This document shows, piece by piece, positions 24,301-33,853 of a stretch of 64,000 nt of DNA. This stretch comes from Blattamonas nauphoetae. Taxonomy: Eukaryota > Preaxostyla > Oxymonadida. Below the pieces are notes generated by a model that did not search any database, had not been told where the DNA came from, and worked only from the letters and a program-made list of their open reading frames with translations. The DNA lies in contig JARBJD010000166.1 of NCBI GenBank assembly GCA_033064195.1, positions 62,001-126,000 on the forward strand, in the 5' to 3' direction. Numbering within the stretch: the stretch's first letter is position 1; each line of letters opens with the position of its first letter. The translations under genes and the position numbers were made by a program.

Positions 24301-24876
24301 GAATACACAATTCCACAACTCTCCCTCTTCCAAATGTCGCATCCATCGACTGATGCCTCCTCCTCACTCCCACCTGATCAACCAGCTGACACAGCACCTC
24401 CCACATCAACACCCCTTCCTGTCTTCGTCCCTCAATCGCTCTCGGCCCACGACGAGTTCCTCGCCATTTCAGGAACTGCCTTTTTCCCCAATTCTGTTTT
24501 TGTGTTTGATCATTCCAACGATTGTCCACCTCCAACACAATCGATCTTGCAACTTTCTCACCAATCTCCAGTCTCCCTCTTCCAGCACTGTGAAGTGACC
24601 GACAAAAAGACACAGAGTGTGCTTCAACCGTCGACACCAAATAAAAACGTGCCGCTGACCCCACAATCAGGCGGTACGACCCACGGGAACACTTTCAAGA
24701 ACAAGGGAAGTGACTCGTCAGTGTATGTGTACAGATTGAACAACGCCAAACACATCGCTGAGATCCAGACAAACAACGTCCCAATTCTCATGGCTGAGTG
24801 GCATCCCCATGATTCTTCCTTGTTGATCACGGCTGAGAACTCAATTTCTTTGATTGAGTTTGTTGAGAAGGATTAA
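21342..24876 (+). CDS. WDR91: WDR91 homologue (endosomal PI3P regulator)
   Basis: Rab7 effector that restrains class III PI 3-kinase during early-to-late endosome conversion. The N-terminus closely follows WDR91: LVEEYLHFRGFTGSLASF (LisH-like), then IVKYIVSLIETDDVDNFLTYWDSL, LKYFIVNAVTTSNQHALDGFF, and ELSPYFTEEWLTQLLLSLSN, with the coiled coil right after (SLRDQVKGMEAEYRRMKEEK). The second half carries degenerate WD40 repeats (for example LIFAYSS-like, HSLRFNHNGTLILAACDDGR, and AEWHPHDSSLLITAENS at the end). One 31-nt intron at 24227-24257 must be removed to reach the last blades. The total of about 1165 residues is longer than human WDR91 (747); the extra length is Ser/Pro-rich linker between coiled coil and propeller (about residues 320-560) and within blades. 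Its expected target VPS34 is also in this window. Confidence 0.85.
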
Positions 24877-25039
24877 ATCTTGATTTCCATTTCACCATCT
24901 TTCTTTACCCACCATTTAATTCCATTGCTTCCTTGCCACAATTCTTTCAAAACCTGCTCAATTCTCGACTCTTTCGTTAGCTATCGGCATAATCTTCCGT
25001 TAATATCATTCTTTTACTTGAGAAAAGAATCTACCAGCC

Positions 25040-25689
25040 ATGACAGCTCTTTCACATTCCTCTTCTCTTATGTCTCTAAAATTTATGCAAAAACCTCTAA
25101 ATAAGCAGGGATCAGGGTCAATCCAAACAGTGAAGCACGACGAAAACCAATGGAGGTTACCAGACAAACAAATACAGTTTCTTCAAATACTTTTCTCAAA
25201 CCAAATCATTCGAATCATTTTCTCGTCGTATAGAAAGGTCAATGATGTTGAAATCGACACTAAATCTCAAAGTCAAGGACATAGATCTTTTGGAGGATTT
25301 AACCAGACACTTGAGGTACGTATCATGATCTCTCTCACGCATAGCTTCTTCTTGCTCTTCATTCCTTGTAGGATTTTATTAACCGCGGTTCAATAGGTGA
25401 AATGGATGTAAAAGAAGAATGTGTTTCTGTTTCTGGAGAAGATATGTTCAATTAGTCTGTGATTTTGTTATTCGAAATCTTCTCAAGTTTCAACAAACAA
25501 CAGAAGCAAAAACCTGTATATTCACAAATAAACCCATCTCCAGAAATAAAAAAGGTCAAACGAGACCATTCAACCAAAATGAAGAAGCCAAAATCGGAAT
25601 CACAAACAGATCGATCAACCACGCCCAAACGAATCCATTTCAAGGAGTTTCATGACAAACCTCGAGACAAAAAATTTCGACGGAATTGA
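25040..25689 (+). CDS. MPHOSPH6: MPP6-like nuclear exosome cofactor
   Basis: Small basic protein resembling M-phase phosphoprotein 6, which tethers the helicase Mtr4 to the nuclear RNA exosome. Matching blocks are the N-terminal SLKFMQKPL (SLKFMQR/RMKFMQR in the family), a following W in ENQWRLP, and RSFGGFNQTLEDF (MSFRGFNPEVE in human). The C-terminal 60 residues are Lys/Arg-rich (KKVKRDHSTKMKKPK) as in the family. Exon 1 runs to about 25316. Introns follow at about 25317-25374 and 25430-25490, and a further in-frame 57-nt intron inside exon 1 (about 25171-25227, ending cgtatag) is likely because it interrupts the alignment. The product is 145-165 residues. Without the intron calls the gene looks like three unrelated short frames. 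Confidence 0.66.
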
Positions 25690-25770
25690 TATCTTCATTT
25701 TCTCACTTCATATCTTGAATTGAATGATGGAACCCATTCAAAAAAGCATCTTAAGTGATAGTCCTGCAGA

Positions 25771-26862
25771 TAACCCGAAGTTGGAGGACAACCCGGAAGT
25801 TGCCACTGACTGATTGATGTTTAAATTCTTCATCTCATTGATGATAATTGTTGCTTTATTTTCTGTATTAGTCGAAGATCTATTGAAGAAAGGGTCTGAT
25901 TCAAATGCCAATCTCTCCACTACAACTCATGTTGACTATCGATGAAGATCAAGCTTGCTGTGACTTCTCAAAGTTGGTATTTTCCCTGTGAAAGTCTTCA
26001 AAAGACATCCTCTCATGGAGGACATCACACTCGCTGGCACAGATTTGGCCTTCTCGGTATGGACAGACAGGATCCGGACTCTCCTCTTGACCACCTTTCA
26101 TGGTTCATCTCACATCATCACTATCCGTTGAAGTCCAACTCGTATATTTCTCACCTTCATGTCGCGCTCGGATGGAAATCTCGACGGTTGGAGTTTAGTC
26201 AAGTAGGCCAACAACCCTGTTCTTATCCATTCTCTTGATTCACTCTGACTCTTATCTATCTTCTTTTCATCCCCATTCCAGGCACAGACGACAAAAGGGG
26301 CAGTACATGGCCGTTGGGACACACATGGTCGAATCACTTTGATGGAGTTGCCAAGATCGTAGCATATTCCAGCTAATAACCTCAAACGCATCAGCAAAGC
26401 AAATGGAAGAGATATCGCAGAGAGAAGGATACTGTGAAAGGATGCGATGCCATTGCAGAATGTGGATCAACGCAGGATGATGAACTCTTCTGGCAAGTAT
26501 TTGGCACGATCAATGCTCAGGTAGGCCCGTCTCCAATGAAAACCCGTGTGAAGAAGATTTCTCACAATCGGAATAAAAGCTGTGATTGAAGGAGATTGAG
26601 GACGCACAATGAAAGGCTATTCATTTGCATGTCACATTTCTTTCATCGTATTTTGGATTGATTCGGCTGTATTTCACCAAACGGATGTAAATCAAGATTT
26701 GATTAATCATTCAATGAAACCGATCAAACCTCAATTGAAAATCAGAAGAGACCACTCTTACTAGAAAACAAGTGTATGCAGTTTTTATCCTAAGTATCTC
26801 TTGTCTTATCCCATTTCGGTTCATTTTCTTCTTTCTTTCGGGTTAAGGACCAACTTCGGGTT
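25771..26862. repeat. 13-bp inverted repeat flanking the decayed dynein gene
   Basis: The 13-mer AACCCGAAGTTGG occurs at 25772-25784, and its exact reverse complement lies at 26850-26862. Each copy has a second imperfect copy beside it (AACCCGGAAGTTG near 25790; TTCGGGTT near 26837). The pair encloses the pseudogene at about 25950-26470. It may be the ends of a decayed mobile element or coincidence; no transposase is visible between them. Confidence 0.3.
25950..26470 (+). pseudogene. Remains of a dynein intermediate chain gene (WD40, WDR63/WDR78 type)
   Basis: No single frame is open, but conceptual pieces match the last WD blades of axonemal dynein intermediate chains. Plus-strand translation near 25985 gives VKVFKRHPLMEDITLAGTDL followed by AFSVWTDRIRTLLL, equivalent to the family's HPFFKDILLTVGDW...IW. 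It continues SPTRIFLTFMSRSDGNLDGW, equivalent to WSPTRPGVFF..DG.LDVWDLL. An in-frame TGA stands where the conserved Trp of the WSP motif should be, and TAG follows soon after SLVK. Downstream (about 26290) KGQYMAVGT and HGRITLMELPR match the next blade (GQYLAVGD.HGTLHILEIPR) but lie in different frames. So at least one frameshift and two stops are present. Nothing convincing represents the N-terminal half. The sequence is recent enough to read, so loss was not ancient. Confidence 0.62.
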
Positions 26863-26911
26863 GTATTGGGGACTATGAAATGAAGTTCCCGAAACAAGAT
26901 TAGAGTAAGAA
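26471..26911. other. AT-rich intergenic region, nothing recognised
   Basis: About 440 bp between the dynein relic and the stop of the zinc-ribbon gene (-). No long frame, tRNA-like fold or repeat was seen apart from the inverted-repeat end at 26850-26862. Confidence 0.4.
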
Positions 26912-29054
26912 TCACTTCTTCTTTCGCTGATTGATGAGCTTATTGAAGTTCCCAATGTTCCCATTCCGTAGTTGTTGCTTCGCAACTTCAAGAGCAGCTT
27001 GAAATTCCTCTTCCTCCCGAATGATCGTGGCCTTTTCTTCTTCTCTCGCGTACACGTTCAACTCCCACGTTAGTTCATCCATAATCTCCTCAGCATCTTT
27101 GTAGATCTTTCTTGTGGTGACATCAGAGACGTTCGATGCTATCGCAACATCGTTGTGCTTGCGCTCGGTTGCGGAGAGATGCTGAAAAAGGATGAGTGGG
27201 TTTGGGATGTTTGACTGGTAAGGGGGAGAGTTGAGGGACTTGGCTCCAGTCTGCGGTCCAGGGACAAACGTGTCATCGGACACGACAATCGATGTGTCGG
27301 CCAACATTTCGTTCTTCTGTTCCTCGGCGACGATTGCCCGCTCCCGAAGTCGAAGCTCCTTCCGGTTGGCTCTGGCGCGATCGTAGTTGGCCCCCCACGT
27401 GCAGCCAATCCCGATTGCACACGCAAGAAGGGCAGGGATCTTGCGCTTCATGAACGACGGGTGGACGATGAGGGCGGTTCCCACGGTCCAGGAGAGCAGC
27501 TCCTCCTTCACGTTCATCTTCAGCTTCTTCATCGCCGAGGTGAAGGCAGTGACGTAGTCTGGCAGCGAGAAGATGAACGGATACTGCATCCGAAGATTCT
27601 CAAATCCGAAGTAGCAGATTGCTCCGAGGACGTGTTGTGGTTGCATGACGAGGATGGGATGAGGGGAGGCGGGAAGTTGGTTGATGTCGGGAAGGTCCTT
27701 CAGAATTGGGAGGGTTCGTTCTGACCACGGAGGAGTGGTTGGGACTTGTGGAGTGCCTCGGACTTTGGGGACAGTACTTCGGAAGATTGTTGCCTGTGTG
27801 GGAGGGACAAGAGCGGGGAGGGGGGAATGGAGGAGGGAGTCATGCTGCGGCTCCTCCTTCCCCTCCTCTTTTGGGGTGATGGCTGATGGGGGGTCGATCA
27901 GCATTTCTTCCCTGGATTCTGTCTTCATCTTCAAATCGTGTTGCTGAGCTGCTTTTTGCTCTTTGGTGGTGGTGAGGGACTCGAGATCGCCCTCGTGGAC
28001 AGCATCGGGAACGAGGTCAGAGAGGAGGATGGATTGATAGATGTGGATACTTGACTTTGTGATGGATTTTTCCCGAAGGTAAATCATGATGGCAGCAAAG
28101 GCAAGAACAGTTGAGGGAAATGGAGGGGTGCTAAGGGCCTGGAGATGAGGTGGGAAGAAGGCGTCTGGATGGGACTTGTATGGTTCACGGTGAGCGGCAA
28201 AATGGAGAAAAGCGGTGTATGGGAAGAGGGCCCGCTTTTGAGATTCTTGGAGAGGTTTTGTAACGGGAATGTCGATGTGATGTTCGTGCAGGTATTTGGC
28301 TTGAATTTCGTAGAGGGAAGCAAACGTCTGAAGAATGAGACGGATTTCGTTTTGGTGAATGCGGAGAGGGTTGGCGAGAGCTGAAATGAGTGAGAAAGCG
28401 ATGAAGAATTCATGAGCGGTTTCTTTGCTTCCAAAATGTTGGGCAAGAGTAACAGGCTGTTCGGGTGACGGAGCAGGCCGTGGAGGAGGTGGAGGAGACG
28501 CTCTGATGCCGTCACGAAACGAGTTTTGTGAATCCGACTGCCCAGGGAGGGTTGATGTTTGGCTCGTAGATGTATTTAAGAATCCAGATGAGCCTGCCTG
28601 TGACGCGGTGAAAGCTGCTCCTGTTACAACTCGAGGATCAAATTTGAGTCCTCGAAGATTCGATTCAAGTGTTTTCTGAAATTGGATATAATCAGGAGGA
28701 ATGGGCCTAAGAACATGGTCGCATGACAAAAATCTCAAAAATTATGGAATACCTTGGAATAGGAATTGATACAGAAGGAATAATGTCAACCGATGCTGTG
28801 TGAACGATTTTCAGGAAAGGGATCACCTCAGGGACAGAATTTGCAAGTAGTTTCGGAGGATTGGGAGCTCGCACAAATGTTTCAATAATCAAAGGGTCAT
28901 AGTTGATAGTTTCAAGAGATGCCTGAACCGTATCTGTTTTGATTTCTGCAAAGATTTGTTCTCGACAGTTTGGACAACAAAGATACTGAGCTGGTCCGTC
29001 GTAACGAATCTCTGGCTCGATGTTTTGGAGACAGGCTGTACAGTATGAACTCAT
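26912..29054 (-). CDS. Zinc-ribbon protein with helical core, possibly TFIIB-related
   Basis: Two exons joined by a 46-nt GT-AG intron (about 28724-28769) give a protein of about 700 residues. The N-terminus has a zinc-ribbon pattern: CTAC at residues 5-8 and CCPNC about 20 residues later. The body contains two helical blocks that could be cyclin-like folds (ETAHEFFIAFSLISALANPL and following; HVLGAICYFGFENLRMQYPF and following), separated by a Pro/Glu-rich linker of about 150 residues. The C-terminus is charged and ends KLINQRKKK. A zinc ribbon followed by two cyclin boxes is the TFIIB/BRF/Rrn7 architecture, but I see no diagnostic core residue, so the function is unproven. It lies divergent to U2AF35 with 193 bp between starts. 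Confidence 0.6.
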
Positions 29055-29247
29055 GGGAGGAACGTTAAGTTTGGAGCGTGTTTAGACAGTGATATCTGAT
29101 TAGATATGTTGAAATACTATCACAAAGTCTTTGGCACCCCTGAGAAGGACCCGGCGAACCCACTAACGGAGATAAAGCTTGGCTTTCGATGTGAGAAAAT
29201 AATAATAAGGCCTCGATCGATTTCCATTTTCTCATCCAAGAAGTCTC

Positions 29248-30191
29248 ATGGCAGATCGTCTTGCTCAAACATATGGCACGGAACTTGACCGTGAAAACTG
29301 CCCCTTTTATTTCAAGACAGGTTTTATTTCTTCTTTTCCATCATCGTCAGGTGCTTGTCGTTACGGAGACGAATGTAGCCGAAAACATAGAAAACCGGCA
29401 TATTCACAAACTGTACTTCTTTCTCACATGTATTTAAATCCACTTGCATTCCCCGAAGCAGCCAATTTTTCACCAGAGACAATTCAGCAGGTTGCTTCCT
29501 CTCATTCTTCATGCCACATGCAAAATCTAGTCTTTTGAGGAATTCTATGAAGATGTTTTCACTGAGCTAGAAAAATTCGGAGAAATTGAAGATATGCAAG
29601 TTGCAGATAATCTCTGCGAACATCTTTTTGGTATCGGGCTTTCTCCATTCATCACTCCTGATCTAGGAAATGTGTATGTCAAGTTTACCGATGAAAATGC
29701 AGCCACAGAATGTGTCGCTAAAATTAACGGCCGAAAATTTGGCAGTATACCATTCTCTCACATTCATTTTTCCAGAAAAGCCTGTCGTCGCTGAATTGTC
29801 ACCTGTCACAGATTTTCGTGATGCAAGTTGTCGACAACTATCGAAGGGTGAATGTAATTTTGATCGTCAATGTAACTTCCTTCATTTAAAGCATATTGGG
29901 AGAGATCTAGAAAGAGAACTCTTTCCAAATCGATTCAGGAGGCGTGGTGGAAGAGACTCTTCCCCAAGACGTGGAACTCGAAGGTCATATGGAAGACGAA
30001 GCTATTCTCGGAGTAGAAGCCGTTCGAGGTCGCCAAGATCCTATTCGAGGTCGCCACCATCGAGAAGACACAGAAGTGACCGGAGGAGGCATGCCTCTCG
30101 AAGTCCCGAACGACCCAAAGAAAGAACTCGAAGACGTTCACCGACGCCGACCTCACCTCGCTCGCCGCCACCTCCACCAAAACATGATTGA
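29248..30191 (+). CDS. U2AF1: U2AF35 splicing factor, small subunit
   Basis: Recognises the 3' splice site AG as part of the U2AF heterodimer. Five exons. Order: first CCCH zinc finger ([21 protein letters not shown]), the U2AF-homology RRM ([19 protein letters not shown], then [20 protein letters not shown]), second CCCH finger after [16 protein letters not shown] ([14 protein letters not shown]), and a C-terminal RS domain with alternating Arg/Ser and a Pro-rich end (SPPPPPKHD). Its own introns are tiny: 29321-29350 (30 nt), about 29490-29538, about 29631-29666 and 29745-29775 (31 nt). The product is about 260 residues, near normal size. Its presence fits the abundance of canonical YAG/AAG acceptors in this genome. 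It is convergent with PDCD5. Confidence 0.95.
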
Positions 30192-30561
30192 TCGCCTCTC
30201 TCACTTCATGTTCATTTGAAAGCAAACAATCTGGAAGCATCTCATGCAAATTTCTTTTCTTTTTCGCAGTTTTAGGTTAGGTGTCCATTATGGTCTAAAT
30301 CAGGAACTGAACATCGATTCACTTTGTTCTTTTGACTGCAGGCTTGCCAGGAGTAGCACTTCAGTAAATATATTCCCTGCGACCATCCATTTCCGAAGAA
30401 AACAGACGAGGGGTAAACGAAGGGAGAATAAAATAAAGATGGTCGCTGAAGAAGGATGCACGCAGAAGAGGTTAATCTTCCGAGTACTGAGGAGAAATCA
30501 GCTGACCAAATTTGTAGAAAGAATGATAGAGTCTGTTCACGTCGATTCGAACAGTTCGGAG
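30192..30561. other. Convergent intergenic region, nothing recognised
   Basis: 370 bp between the stop codons of U2AF35 (+) and PDCD5 (-). A plus-strand frame crosses it and enters PDCD5 antisense, but it has no similarity and overlaps a conserved gene. Probably two 3' UTRs. Confidence 0.4.
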
Positions 30562-30979
30562 TTAGAAATCATCATCATCGTCCTCATCCCACTGCGTTGT
30601 TTTCCGCTTGATTGTAACCTTAACTTCTTTCTTAGCTCCTCGAACCTGGTCCAAAAACTCAACGAGATCGTCTTCGCCGAGTTGCTGAGAAAATTGTCCA
30701 GCGGATCTGATGAGCATTTGTTCAAGTTGCATCTTTTCTTCTGGCTTCACAACTCCAATTCGATTCACTGAAAAACGAAAAATAGAAAAGATATGGTCAG
30801 AAAAATGTCGAGAATAAAACTGACTACATACACCGTTCGAGAGCGGCAGGTGTCAGGATTTGATGAAGAATTTGATTTTTACGGTCTTCCATCGCGGCTT
30901 GTTGCTGAGCTTTCTCAGCAGACTTATCACCAGAATCACCTTGAGATTTAAGTTGACTTTGAATTGCTTGAAGGTCCAT
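30562..30979 (-). CDS. PDCD5: PDCD5 family protein, two exons
   Basis: Small helical DNA/chaperonin-binding protein of the programmed-cell-death-5 family, conserved from archaea to humans. In human cells it binds CCT. The spliced product (about 119 residues) begins MDLQAIQSQLKSQG, carries the hallmark helix EDRKNQILHQILTPAALER, then VNRIGVVKPEEKMQLEQML and a C-terminal VTIKRKTTQWDEDD. These match the family's R..IL.QIL...AR.RL.RI.LVKPEKA..VE..L. Intron about 30771-30828. An ATG nine codons upstream exists, but MDLQ is taken because the N-terminal helix begins there. Together with prefoldin 2 it adds a second CCT-linked protein to the window. Confidence 0.9.
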
Positions 30980-31115
30980 GGTTAAGAATTGTACCCTTAA
31001 ACGCATTTTCTCCTCAGTGGACTTATCTCATCACGAGTATAAATGAAAATAAGATTCAAGAAAGACATGTACAAATAAACAAGAGGAGAAGAAATATTAA
31101 TGGACGATCATTTGG

Positions 31116-32999
31116 TTATTCTCGTCGTGCTTTTCGTTCATGTTCCTTCGGATTCGGCAAAACCTCCATATTATCAAGAAGTGTTCCTCGAACTTGTGCC
31201 TGAGTTTCGTTCCAATTGATGATGAGGGTAGCTAGCATTTTAATGATGGGAAGGGTTGTGAATGGAGTGTGTTTGGCTTGCTTCCGAAGTGTCTCTTCCA
31301 TCTTCTTGTGAACATGGCTCTGCAGCCACGTCAGAACCATCTCCCTCTGGAATGAGTGGAGATAGAAAACAGCCTTTCGGACTTCGGAGCCGCCTTTTGG
31401 ATTGAAGAGGAGAGAAAGGTGGACAGATTCGATGAAGAGCGAGAGGGAGTCGCGAGGTGGCAGGCTCACCACTCGACCGAGCCTTCCTTGCGAGACAAGA
31501 GACGCCTGAAGTGTGCCAAGATGAGGCGAGAGTGCATCCCAGACAGAGAGAGGGATGCAGGTGTGAAGAGGGATTGTGGGTGTTTGGGGCAGCAGAGGGA
31601 TTGATCTGTTTGGAACAGACAAAGTCGCTTCAGTCCCAGTTTTCTCTTTTTCCCGCTCCTTGCTTCCCTGCGACATGATTGAGTGGACCATTTTGACAGT
31701 CTCCATTTCCCGCTGGAGATATGGAAGGGTCTCTGAAAGTTCGGCAAAGATGTCTGGGCCGTGCCGGAGAGTCTCTTCTGCTTCGAGAAGGACGTCGTGT
31801 GAGACACTCTTCTTTCCAGAGCCGATTTCAGCAACTTCTTTGAGAGTGTGGGAGATGGACGCGAGACTGGTGAAGAGAGCTTGGCTGAGAAGCAAGTCTT
31901 TCTGCGGGCGAGTATCGAGACCTTTATTTTGTTTGTTTTGAGAATATTCGTAATTTAGATCGAATATATTGTCAATTGACGGAAGAATTTCAGTATTAGT
32001 GCAGTGTGTTCGTTCAATTTGGGTGCGTTTATCGACAATCCTCGAGTGCGTGTTTTCTAAGCGAGTACAAAACGTGTCAAATGAATGAACAGCGGCCTCA
32101 TTTGGTTGATGATGCGATTCCGGGAAGGGATACTCCATATCACTCTCCGAACTGAATGTGAAGAGTGTTGATTGTGTTTGATTAGGGATTGTTCCTTTGG
32201 AAGAATGATGCTCAAGTTCTCTTGTTCGAGCGATTAGATCAGCGTATTGTGATTGATGTATTGAAAGGGTAGTTTTGCCGGATGTGCTTGATGAAACTGC
32301 TGAGGGTGATGGTTCCCTGACAGGAGATGCTCTTGGAGAGAGTCCTCGTTGAGGATGTGATTGAGGTGGAAGTGTATCTTTCCATCCTGCTTCTCTTTGT
32401 TTCGACGAGATTGTTGGAAGCTTTGACTTTGCGACAGGAACTTCGCGTGAGTTTGAACGAGACAGAACAGGTTTGCTTCCTTTCCCGTCTCTGATTCTAC
32501 TGAGCTGAGATCTACTCACAACAGCAATGTTTTCGGTGCTGTCTTGTGGAGATAGCGATGGTGCTTTTCTCGGTGGGGTCGGCTCTCGTTTTGAGGTCGG
32601 TTTTGGGGTGGGAGAGGATGATCTCCGCTGTTGAACAGATGGAGATGATGATCGATGAGATGAAACAGTCGGACGACTTGTGGCTTTGGATGAAGTCTGT
32701 TGATAGGGACTCCGGTTAAGGCGAACAGATTGTTTCGCGATTGGTTTGTCAGGAAGTGATGGAATCAAGTCCTCTACTTCTTCGTTATCATCAACAACGT
32801 CAGATTGTAGGGGAGTGGTGGTATTAAAAGTTTCGGTTTCATTTGATGATGGTGGATTTGAATGACGTGTGTAGAGGCGATTGAGAAAGGCGCGAGAGAG
32901 TCTTAGATCTTTTATCGAAGAATCTATCGAATGGGAGTATTGTGTAAGTTCCTGAAGGAGGGTATAAAGGTCGAGAGACAAGTTGTACAGGTCATCCAT
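31116..32999 (-). CDS. Unrecognised 627-residue Ser/Pro-rich protein
   Basis: I do not recognise this intronless gene. The N-terminal 50 residues form an amphipathic helix (LYNLSLDLYTLLQELTQYSH). Residues about 80-240 are disordered and rich in Ser, Pro and Arg with many SP/TP sites (for example SSPSVQQRRSSSPTPK). The C-terminal half (about 300-600) is predicted helical, with LLLSQALFTSLASISHTLKE and a final block REMVLTWLQSHVHKKMEETL before KEHERKARRE. This shape (short helix, phospho-rich linker, helical C-domain) is seen in microtubule and centrosome proteins, but no family fits. Its ATG lies 18 bp from the start codon of the divergent TRAPPC6-type gene, so both promoters must overlap coding sequence. 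Confidence 0.7.
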   Translation of the reverse strand: MDDLYNLSLDLYTLLQELTQYSHSIDSSIKDLRLSRAFLNRLYTRHSNPPSSNETETFNTTTPLQSDVVDDNEEVEDLIPSLPDKPIAKQSVRLNRSPYQQTSSKATSRPTVSSHRSSSPSVQQRRSSSPTPKPTSKREPTPPRKAPSLSPQDSTENIAVVSRSQLSRIRDGKGSKPVLSRSNSREVPVAKSKLPTISSKQREAGWKDTLPPQSHPQRGLSPRASPVREPSPSAVSSSTSGKTTLSIHQSQYADLIARTRELEHHSSKGTIPNQTQSTLFTFSSESDMEYPFPESHHQPNEAAVHSFDTFCTRLENTHSRIVDKRTQIERTHCTNTEILPSIDNIFDLNYEYSQNKQNKGLDTRPQKDLLLSQALFTSLASISHTLKEVAEIGSGKKSVSHDVLLEAEETLRHGPDIFAELSETLPYLQREMETVKMVHSIMSQGSKEREKEKTGTEATLSVPNRSIPLLPQTPTIPLHTCIPLSVWDALSPHLGTLQASLVSQGRLGRVVSLPPRDSLSLFIESVHLSLLFNPKGGSEVRKAVFYLHSFQREMVLTWLQSHVHKKMEETLRKQAKHTPFTTLPIIKMLATLIINWNETQAQVRGTLLDNMEVLPNPKEHERKARRE

Positions 33000-33017
33000 G
33001 TCGTTCCCATAAAAGTC

Positions 33018-33627
33018 ATGACAAGTCGAGTAAGCGAGGTGTCAGCAAGCTGTCTGACTTATCTCAACATTGAAATGGTGAATTTATTCGCTTCAACGAG
33101 CGAAACTCCAGAACAAGCCATGGAATCGATTGAACGAATCGGTTTTCGATCTGGAGAAAAATTCACTGAGAAGTGCGTCTTTTGTTCTTCATCCGATTTG
33201 ATCTTCCTTTTTTCCGACATAAGACTCTTTTTTGATCAACCACCAACATCATTTCAGGCCAACCGTGTTGGAATCTCCTCTTTTCTAAGGCATTCCTTCT
33301 GGCCGATTGCTTTCAAAGGAAATGCGACCATTCTTGCAGGATCATATGTTTCCTATTCATTATTATCATCATTTTTTAACTTCTCAGGAGAATATGTTTA
33401 CCATTGAAGATACAGACTTTATCTGGACGAGATCATTTTCTTTGACAGGATATTCAAAAAGCAATCTTCAATTGTACCTCCAATACTCTTGTGGAATGAT
33501 TCGAGGAGCCATTAAACAATTGGGCTATCGTGCGAAAGTTACAGGTTCATGCCAGTCTTCACCAAAACATTGTCTGCCTTTTCTCCGTTGACATTCCACA
33601 GGCCAATTCGTGATTGAGATTTCGTAA
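33018..33627 (+). CDS. TRAPPC6: TRAPPC6/Trs33 subunit of the TRAPP tethering complex
   Basis: Core subunit of the TRAPP Rab-GEF that acts in ER-Golgi traffic. Four exons are joined across introns of about 52, 40 and 57 nt. Family landmarks in order: SCLTYLNIEMVNLFA at the N-terminal helix, IERIGFRSGEKFTEK (family LE.MGFRVGQ.L.ER), FLRHSFWPIAFKGNA (KFICKDFW..VF.K), then FTIEDTDFIWTRSFS, LQYSCGMIRGAIKQLGYRAK (FTCGLIRGALSNLGI.S.V), and a terminal QFVIEIS after the last intron. About 155-160 residues, the family's usual size. The start ATG at 33018 has almost no 5' UTR space because the neighbouring minus-strand ATG begins at 32999. Trs33 and Bet3 share the fold, but the CG.IRG segment and lack of a palmitoylation Cys pattern favour Trs33. 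Confidence 0.86.
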
Positions 33628-33853
33628 TGTTCGGGATATGTGTATTCCTTTGAATTGTGTTATTTTTCATTTCGTCATCTTAGTTTTGAGGGTGAGTTGT
33701 CCATTTCATCTCCATCTTTCTTTCTATTCTCACTCGTTGTTAATATCCTTTTCTTCTGATCTGCTTTACCTGTATAATTTGATCCCGACCGATCTGCTTT
33801 CGAGCTCAAACATTTCGATCCATTCATGATTCCTTTGAGAAAGGGCCGGAACA

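Noticed and set aside
29119-29247. tRNA or snRNA in the U2AF35 upstream gap
   Set aside because: I looked for a cloverleaf with A and B boxes and for an Sm-site arrangement and found none that fit.
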